A stretch of DNA of 64,000 nucleotides, taken from positions 7,613,501 through 7,677,500 of the forward strand of contig JASXTE010000019.1 in the NCBI GenBank assembly GCA_030280995.1, given 5' to 3'. The translations under genes were made by a program, and so were the position numbers. The notes beneath the pieces are model-generated. The model saw nothing but the letters and a program-made list of their open reading frames with translations. It made no database searches and had not been told where the DNA came from. Shown piece after piece: positions 57,764 through 64,000 of the stretch (the stretch's first letter is position 1; each line of letters begins with the position of its first letter). This DNA comes from Hemileia vastatrix. Lineage: Eukaryota; Basidiomycota; Pucciniomycetes; Pucciniales; Zaghouaniaceae.

Positions 57764-59731
57764 ATGGAGGGGAGGGATTCTCCCACCAACAGCAACCCTC
57801 CACAGATGTCTATAGAGGAAATGGAAAGACTACCAAATCAGATCACAGAAAGAAATCAAAAAACACTTTTCAAGAACGAATTCTCTCCCTCTCCACTCTT
57901 CTAGACACCCTATCAATAAAATTCCACAACATGGTAGACCAGATTAACAATCTGGAGAAAGGAGAAGCACAGGGTTTTATATAAGTCAACCAAGCTCTAG
58001 TAGGATTAAAGGCTCAGCCAACAACAGTAATATCAAGCCCTTCCACAGTTGTAACAGCAGCACCTCCAGCCCAAAAGGAGGATCAAAAGATCACAGTGAG
58101 CAAATGGAAATGAGACTGTTACTCCCAGAACTACAAAAATCCTCCACATCAGGGTTCAAGCAGTCATCCTTACAGGGGAAAGGCAGGGGAAATGGAATAA
58201 GACCTTGGTAAGTCATCTATCTTCTCATGATCAAATATATGATACTAACAATGAATTACTCATAGGTAATGAGATTTATAGAGATGTACTAAATATTATT
58301 GATAAAGATCTTAAATATTACTCATTTGAACATATCATTTTAAATTTGTCTTTAAATGATGATAATGAAATAGTTCTCTTGATAACAATGATGATACTGG
58401 GAATATTAAAATGGAACCAAATGAGTTAAATCTTGAGCAGAATAATAATGATGAGTCTCCTGAGTTGGAAATGGATAAAATTGAATTTTTCTTACAAGAA
58501 AATCCAATGGAATCAAAAATGATCAGAAAATTATTATTAAGAATTGAAAAATTAGAAGAATTATCTAGAGAGTCTAAAAATAATACAGAAAGTGTATTAT
58601 TAAACCTGACAAAATCATTGAGTACTACTTCCAATAAATTGAATGTCATTTAAAACTCAATTAATGAATTGATAAATTAAAATAAAAAATTAACCTCTGA
58701 GATCAAGAATTTAAACAATAAATTAGAACACTCTCAGAATATAATGGCTACAATTGAGGAATGTGTAAAATTGTCTTTTTCAAATGTAAATGATACTTTA
58801 TTGCATGTACCTGTAATAAAAAATAGGTTGCAAAGATTGGAAATTGAAGTAGCTAAGATTTTGAAAAATAATGATAAAATAAAGGACAACACATATTATG
58901 TAGAAAATATACCACTTTATATGAAACATTCAGATAAAAAACCAATGATTGAACAAGAAAATTGTGTCATGCAATCTGAGAGTAGAAAATCAGTAAAAGA
59001 TGAAATACATGATCATCTTTCCAAAGTAAGTGAATTACTTATTATTCCTCAAGCTAAGTAAATCAAAACTAACCAAAAGAACTGGCCTTAGTTAGATCAG
59101 TACCCTTCTTTTGAGGGGGATTCAAAATCTGATTGGAAGCAATTCATTCAAAGAACTGATAACTTAAATTTCTCATACAAATTTCCTGATGAAGAAATAA
59201 AATCAAAATTAATATCTTTATCTAAAGATGTGGCCTTATTATAGTTTGAATCTGTATTGAGTGAGGTGATTAACTACTCCTGGTTTGAATGTAAGACACT
59301 AATTGAAAGTCAATTTGGTGGCCCAAAATCTAGAATCACTCAACAATGATTGTATGAAAAAACCAGATATTATCGAAATGCTGGGGTTAAAACAATGGTA
59401 TTTTTAATAAATTTAATAAGAATCATGAAATCCATGGATCCAAAAATGGATTATGATGAGTGGAAAGAAAAAATAATATATAAATTGCCTATATCAGTAA
59501 GAGAAATTATTGTAGCTAGAACTGAAACCATCAGAGATACTTCTGGGTTTATAAATATATGCAATGAAATATTACTGAACCACATATATGAGACAAGGTA
59601 TAATCATTATAAGCAAAATTTTGAGGTAGTATAACCTGCTACAAATAAGTTACCAGTGGAGAAAAAAACCTTCTGCTCCTCTTGTCTCTAAGAGACAAGA
59701 AAGTAACACTTGCTAAAAATGTTATGAGCCT
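57764..59731 (+). pseudogene. gypsy-3 gag
   Basis: An ATG at 57,764 (MEGRDSPTNSN) begins a Pro/Asn-rich start that soon shifts frame. A GTAAGT at 58,207 lies at the place equivalent to one in gypsy-1. Coiled-coil-like stretches follow (58,411-58,653 and 58,744-59,061), then the capsid piece at 59,350-59,634 (IIYKLPISVREIIVARTETI, NICNEILLNHIYE). Several stops (for example 58,651, 59,059, 59,347). Confidence 0.82.
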
Positions 59732-60530
59732 TTGGTTAAAGGTCATACTTGTAAGAAGAGAATAAATTTTATTAAAAACTCACAAGATTCTGAACCCAGT
59801 AATCATGAAGATGAAAAGGAGGAGTCTAGTGAGGATTTTAAAAGTAATATTTTGTATGGTGATGATGAGAATGAAATATTTGTATTAGAACAGGATATTA
59901 TGTTCCTGAATGATTCAATATCTCCAGAAGATAAATATTTGACTTTCATTGAGGAAGCTGAAATAATAAAAGATGTGAATAATGATACTTACAGAATCAT
60001 ACCTATTAGGGCACCTGTTATTATATGTGGAAAAGAAATGAATGCCATTCTTGACACTGGGGCTGCTGGTAGTGTAGTTTCTGTTAATACTTTAATGAAA
60101 CTTGGTATCAAGTACAAAGAAAAACTGGAACCTGTACAGAAAAAGAACTGGAGGGGTTTTGGTTCAGTATTGCATCCAATTGGAAAATACAAAACTGCCA
60201 TATTCTTTAAATATAATGATGGATATGTAAAAGCAGTATGTGAATTTGTAGTAATGGATAATAATAATTGTAGTGATTGGTTTATTATTTGAAATGACTT
60301 ATTGACCAAATTTGGGATCAACTGGATCCTGAAAGTAGTTTCTTCACTATAGGCTTTAATGGAAAAAGAAAATTCAAGATTTTCTCTGAATATTCAATTT
60401 ATTCCATTTTTCCTAAAGAAGGGCAACTCTCAGGTGGAAGAGCCACCTCTGAAGTGGTTGAATTGGAAAATGAAATCCAAAAGGCCTTTTTATTCCTCAA
60501 CTCTCAAAAATTGAAGATAAAATTTTTTTG
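59732..60530 (+). pseudogene. gypsy-3 zinc-knuckle end and aspartic protease
   Basis: The knuckle reads CYEPLVKGHTCKKR with a stop just upstream (59,714). An acidic linker follows, then the protease site ILDTGAAGSVVS near 60,048-60,083 and NWRGFGSVLHPIGKYKTAIF. A TGA at 60,290 breaks FIIGNDLLTKFG, and the end (GFNGKRKFKIF) follows in another frame. Confidence 0.88.
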
Positions 60531-61340
60531 AGATTAACGAAATCTTATCTTATGGCATTTGATCATGGTTCAAATGGGCTAGGATTGGTAAAAGACCATT
60601 AGATGAAAATCTCTTTAAGTTGTTATTTGGAAAATATTCCTGGAAGCTTAAAAAAGAAACCTTACCCATCTCCTCCTTCAAAAAGGAAAGACATTGAAGA
60701 CAACATTAAGATGTTGTTAGAAATGGGTATTGTAGAAAAAGCAGACACAACACCTAAGTATTGTGTTATTTCACCATTTTTAATCTCTTATGAAAAAGGT
60801 AAGGTAAGATTATGTGGTGATTACTGAGCTCTAAATAAATTTACTGTTGATGATATTTACCCTCTTCCAAGGATAGCTTCTATCCATGCTACCTTACAAG
60901 GAGAAAAATATATTTCCTGTCTGGATGGAAACAAAGGTTACTACCAGGTTCCTGTGGAAAGGAGCTCTCAGAATTTCTTACTCATAACCACACACATGGG
61001 GATATATAAATATGTGAGAATGTCTTTTGGCCTGAAATTTTCCCTTCAGTCTTCCATAAATTGATGGATAGTGTTTTTCATCAGGAAATGGTTGAAGGAT
61101 GGCTTTTAGTTTACATTGATGACATCATTATTTTTTCAAAAACATATGATGAGAATTTAAATCACCTTAGAAGTGTATTTCAAAAAACGGATGAAATTAA
61201 TAGGACAATTACATTTAAGAGATGTAAGTTTGGATTTCAATCCTTGAAAGTACTTGGACATGTTGTATCTGGATTACAAATTTGTGTTGACCAGAATAAA
61301 GTGGCAGAAATAAAAACATTAGTATACCTAAAAATGTGAA
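60531..61340 (+). pseudogene. gypsy-3 reverse transcriptase
   Basis: Fragments: KKKPYPSPPSKRKDIEDNIK, KYCVISPFLISYEK, LCGDY then a TGA at 60,826 within the GDYRALN motif, then DGNKGYYQVPV, and the catalytic YIDDIIIFS near 61,111-61,137. A small deletion near 61,030 removes part of the MPFGPKNAPS segment. Confidence 0.9.
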
Positions 61341-61608
61341 AGATTTTCAAAGCTTTCTAGGTATGTGTGCATATTATAGTCAGTATATAAAAAAATACCA
61401 ATACATTGCAGCTCCTTTAACAAAATTAATCAGGAAAAATGAGGCTTTCATTTTGGAATTATGAAAGATAACATTCCTTTGATAAATTAAAGGAATGTTT
61501 AATGTCAGCTATAATATTGGGACTGCCAGATTTTAGCCTCCCTTTTATCTTGTATACTGATGCAAGCTTTACAGGGTTATGTGCTGATTTACAGAAAAAA
61601 CAGATAGT
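61341..61608 (+). pseudogene. gypsy-3 RNase H, part 1
   Basis: Continuation with LGMCAYYSQYIKKYQ, then LGLPDFSLPFILYTDASFTG and LCADLQKKQI, at which point element N2 interrupts. Corresponds to the gypsy-1 region 4,560-4,880. Confidence 0.85.
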
Positions 61609-63032
61609 AGGGGGTGTCATTTCTGGAAAATCGGCACTTAACTTAAGTGAATATTTCAAACCAAATCAGCACTTAAGTTTTGAAAAGAAGTCACTTATTT
61701 CAAAAATGGGTGTCATTTCTGACCTCAAATCAGACCTTTTCTTGCTCACCTACTTCTCACCACACATTCCCCTTGTTAGTTTGTGCTTCATAGATCCTGT
61801 TCTCACTATTTGTTTTCCAATTGAAAAATTGTTATCTGGCCAATGGTAAGTTTTTTTTACTTATTTTTTTTCAGTATTTTTTCTTTTTCTCTTTTTCTTC
61901 TTGATCATTTAGGTATGTTTTTTGTTTTAATTTTGGTAAATTTTTCCATCTCTCCCCCCTTTCCCTCTACCTCTCATGCAACCACTCACACCACTGCCAC
62001 TGCCACCACCTCCACCTCCTCACTCACTACCACTACCACCACCTCCACCTCCTCACTCACCACCACCACCTCCTCCTTGCTTACTACCACTGCCACCTTC
62101 TGTTCACTTCCACTACCACCACCTCCACCTCCTCACTCACTACCACCGCCACCTTCTTGCTCACTACCACTACCACCACCACCACCTCCTCCTTGCTCAC
62201 TACCACCACCACCTCCTTGCTCACTATCACCACCACCACCACCTTGCTCACTACCACTACTACCACCACCACCACTCACACAGCCATCATCACCTTGCTC
62301 ACCCCCTCAACCACTTCACCCACCACCACAACCAGCTTGCTCACCACTACAACCACCTTTCTCACCACCAGATACAGCATTAAGAAAAATAGAAATGAAA
62401 ATTTCACAATACAACTGTGGAAAAAATTGCACTAGCCTAATTAAATATCCAATAATAATAATAATGTTCTTACAGTTAGGAAAATGGCTGTACATTCTCT
62501 AAAATTGTAGCTAGGTGAGAGCAAATGAACTTCAGAAGTTTTAGATACTTCTAAAATCCTCTTTTTTGAAATTTGAAATATACTAAAATATTTGAGACAT
62601 GAGCAAGCAAATTTTGTGACTTTCTCATTAGTGTTTTTTACATAAGGAGCGAGAAATTTCACTCCTTGTTTTTTTATGCAGTTAGTTTTGGGTGTTTGTG
62701 ATGTTTGGTTGCTTATAAATCAATGATGAGTGAGGGGAAAGGCGTGTAATGAAGAGAGGGAGTGGATTGAATTAATGAACAGAGAGGAATTGAAAGGGGA
62801 GGGGTGATAGGATCTGCAAGTGGAGAATGTTACAAAAGGAAAGGAGAGGTAGTGGAAGGTGACAGAGAGGGAGAGTAGTGAGAATTGTGAAACCAGCACT
62901 TTTGGTTGAGAAAGTGCATATTTGAGTGAAATAAGTGACTTATTTCATTTTGAAATCCACCAGTGTTGGGGCTAGTGTGTTTCAGAAATCCGCACTTAAA
63001 TAAGTGTGGATTTGCCAGAACTGACAACCCCT
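61609..63032. mobile_element. DNA element N2 (1.4 kb), same family as N1
   Basis: Ends AGGGGGTGTCATTTCTGG and the complement of AGGGGTTGTCAGTTCTGG. Flanks AGT and AAT (3 bp, one mismatch). About 240 bp at the left and 150 bp at the right match N1. The interior holds a CCACCA-type microsatellite and no recognisable gene. Inserted in gypsy-3 RNase H, which reads on at 63,033. Confidence 0.85.
61976..62375. repeat. CCACCA/CCACTA/CTCACC microsatellite
   Basis: About 400 bp of ACC-type triplets mixed with TTGCTCACTACC units. It gives long open frames on both strands (His/Pro/Thr-rich on plus, Val-rich on minus) that are composition artefacts. Confidence 0.93.
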
Positions 63033-63402
63033 AATAAATGGTAAATTATCTGTAGTAGAAATCTTTTATATATCCAGAGCCTTGAGAAAGACTGGATTAA
63101 GGTATGGTTCCACCTAACTTGAATTTTTAGCAATTGTGTGGGCCCTGTAAAAACTTCATTACTATCTAGAAGACTGGAAGTTTTAATTAATAACTTATTA
63201 TAGTTCAGTAAAATCATTGCTAAACATGAAAACACCTAATAGGCACATGTTTAGATGATAAAAAGCTGTACAAGAGTACAGAGGAAGAATGACAATCCCT
63301 CACAGAGTATTAAAATTTCATTCTAATGTGGATTTATTATCCAGAAGCCCTTTGCCAAATGATACTGAAAACACAGCTTATGTTCCTTAAAATGAGGTAA
63401 TA
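63033..63402 (+). pseudogene. gypsy-3 RNase H, part 2
   Basis: Across frames this follows the gypsy-1 sequence between 4,540 and 4,170: NLLYIQSLEK (gypsy-1 CYISRTLRS), KIIAKHENT (SLLNMKTPNR), KLYKSTEEE (QEYRGQ), and nucleotide homology up to GCTTATGTTCCTTAA, where gypsy-1 reads GCTTATGTTCCTGAATAA. The homology stops at 63,402 because an LTR begins. Confidence 0.75.
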
Positions 63403-64000
63403 TGTCAGCCTGAATATTCTCAGGACTGAGTAAAATTACTAACAAATTATGTTAAACATATGTAGCATACATGGGAACAATAAATAATTGTATAAAAAAT
63501 TGATTTAATACAAATATATGCCATTATAAAGCATTATATACACGCATATATCCACCTTATTTAAGTCTTATGTACTTAATATTAAGTTAGAATATGTTAG
63601 GGTAACCTTAAGAACCTTAGCCATAAGCCTTCATAATTTTTAAGTACACATAAAGCAAATTTTTCTATTATTTTATTGAAATAATTGATAAATGCGCTTA
63701 TTATCACTAAAAGCTGGATATATGCGCTATAAATGTTAAGATAATAAAAATGCACCTTGAAAGATCAATTTGCCTTATTTGGAACAATTGATCTGGCTAT
63801 TTAAAAGTGTAAAAATAACACTTTTCAAATTTGGTGTTTTTTATGCCAGAAATGGCCTCTGTGCAGTGGCTACATACTGCTTGCATTTTTCCCATGTGAA
63901 TAGCTTCATTTTTAGCAAAGTTAGTATTTTTCACGCTAAAATGACCCCACATACATGCACTATATGTGGAAACACACTAAAATAGGCGAGGAACGCTTAT
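63403..64000. repeat. LTR of a further gypsy element (partial, runs off the window)
   Basis: Starts TGTCAGCCTGAATATTCTC, co-linear with the beginning of the gypsy-3 LTR (55,164) but clearly diverged. It interrupts the gypsy-3 RNase H sequence, so it belongs to a separate, later insertion. The preceding bases TAATA would be the left target duplication. Confidence 0.8.

Larger units (their letters stand above)
55164..63402 (+). mobile_element. Ty3/gypsy element (gypsy-3), interrupted
   Basis: A plus-strand element of the same protein family as gypsy-1. The 5' LTR starts TGTCAG at 55,164. gag, protease, reverse transcriptase and RNase H follow. N2 (61,609-63,032) splits the RNase H frame, which resumes at 63,033 and runs to 63,402, where another LTR (63,403) interrupts it. 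Two MITE C copies sit in the LTR and the leader. Integrase and the true 3' LTR are not in the window. Confidence 0.9.

Noticed and set aside
61843..62502. Long Pro/Thr/His-rich and Val-rich open frames on both strands
   Set aside because: They arise from the CCACCA-type microsatellite in N2; both strands stay open, as expected for low-complexity DNA.
62996..63235. 79-codon minus-strand frame
   Set aside because: The plus strand here aligns with gypsy RNase H sequence; the minus frame is a shadow.
1..64000. Mitochondrial or bacterial origin, suggested by AT richness
   Set aside because: LTR retrotransposons, a HARBI1-type transposase, chromodomains and spliceosomal-type introns indicate nuclear eukaryotic DNA.

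Overview
The window is AT-rich eukaryotic nuclear DNA and is almost entirely transposable elements. The best fit is a rust fungus (Pucciniales) or a close basidiomycete relative. This is an inference from chromodomain-bearing Ty3/gypsy elements, a HARBI1-type transposon family with a SANT/Myb-like partner protein (signature GFGITDxD), a TET/JBP-like dioxygenase, and one intron-containing gene for a secreted protein. No rRNA, tRNA, CRISPR array or bacterial operon was seen.

1-19.6 kb is a set of nested insertions. A HARBI1-type element (fragment H0, 18.75-19.56 kb) was hit by gypsy-2 (10.45-18.75 kb). A unit made of a Ty1/copia body ending in a CACTA-like terminus (10,452) sits in the 3' LTR of gypsy-2. 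The copia reverse transcriptase was then split by gypsy-1 (1,303-10,144), which has two full LTRs and a perfect 5-bp target duplication (AATCC).

19.6-22.9 kb holds a long TTTTA microsatellite, a four-copy 104-bp tandem repeat, the 3' end of another gypsy element (chromodomain plus a 311-bp LTR), a SANT/Myb-like relic and subterminal-palindrome MITEs. 22.9-28.2 kb is the only stretch that looks like ordinary host DNA. It carries a four-exon gene on the minus strand (25,534 to 23,414) for a predicted ~630-aa secreted protein of unknown function.

28.9-34.9 kb (H1) and 41.3-52.8 kb (H2) are two related HARBI1-type elements with matching ends (AGGGGGTATCAATG) and ATT target duplications. Each carries a transposase on the plus strand and, convergent to it, a SANT/Myb-like protein on the minus strand. 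H1 contains a Tc1/mariner element and a MITE. H2 contains a 4-kb element (N1) that itself carries an inverted HARBI1-type fragment (H3), a solo LTR with a 229-bp triplication, a G-rich minisatellite palindrome, and a TET/JBP-like 2OG-Fe(II) dioxygenase pseudogene. Between H1 and H2 lies a ~5-kb imperfect inverted repeat (35.8-40.8 kb) with a ~302-bp tandem repeat in one arm.

52.8-55.2 kb is AT-rich without a recognisable gene. 55.2-64 kb is gypsy-3 on the plus strand, interrupted by MITEs, by the 1.4-kb element N2, and at 63,403 by the LTR of a further element that runs off the window.

Except for the secreted-protein gene, every recognisable coding region carries stops or frameshifts, so most are annotated as pseudogenes. 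Exon boundaries and target duplications were read by eye.
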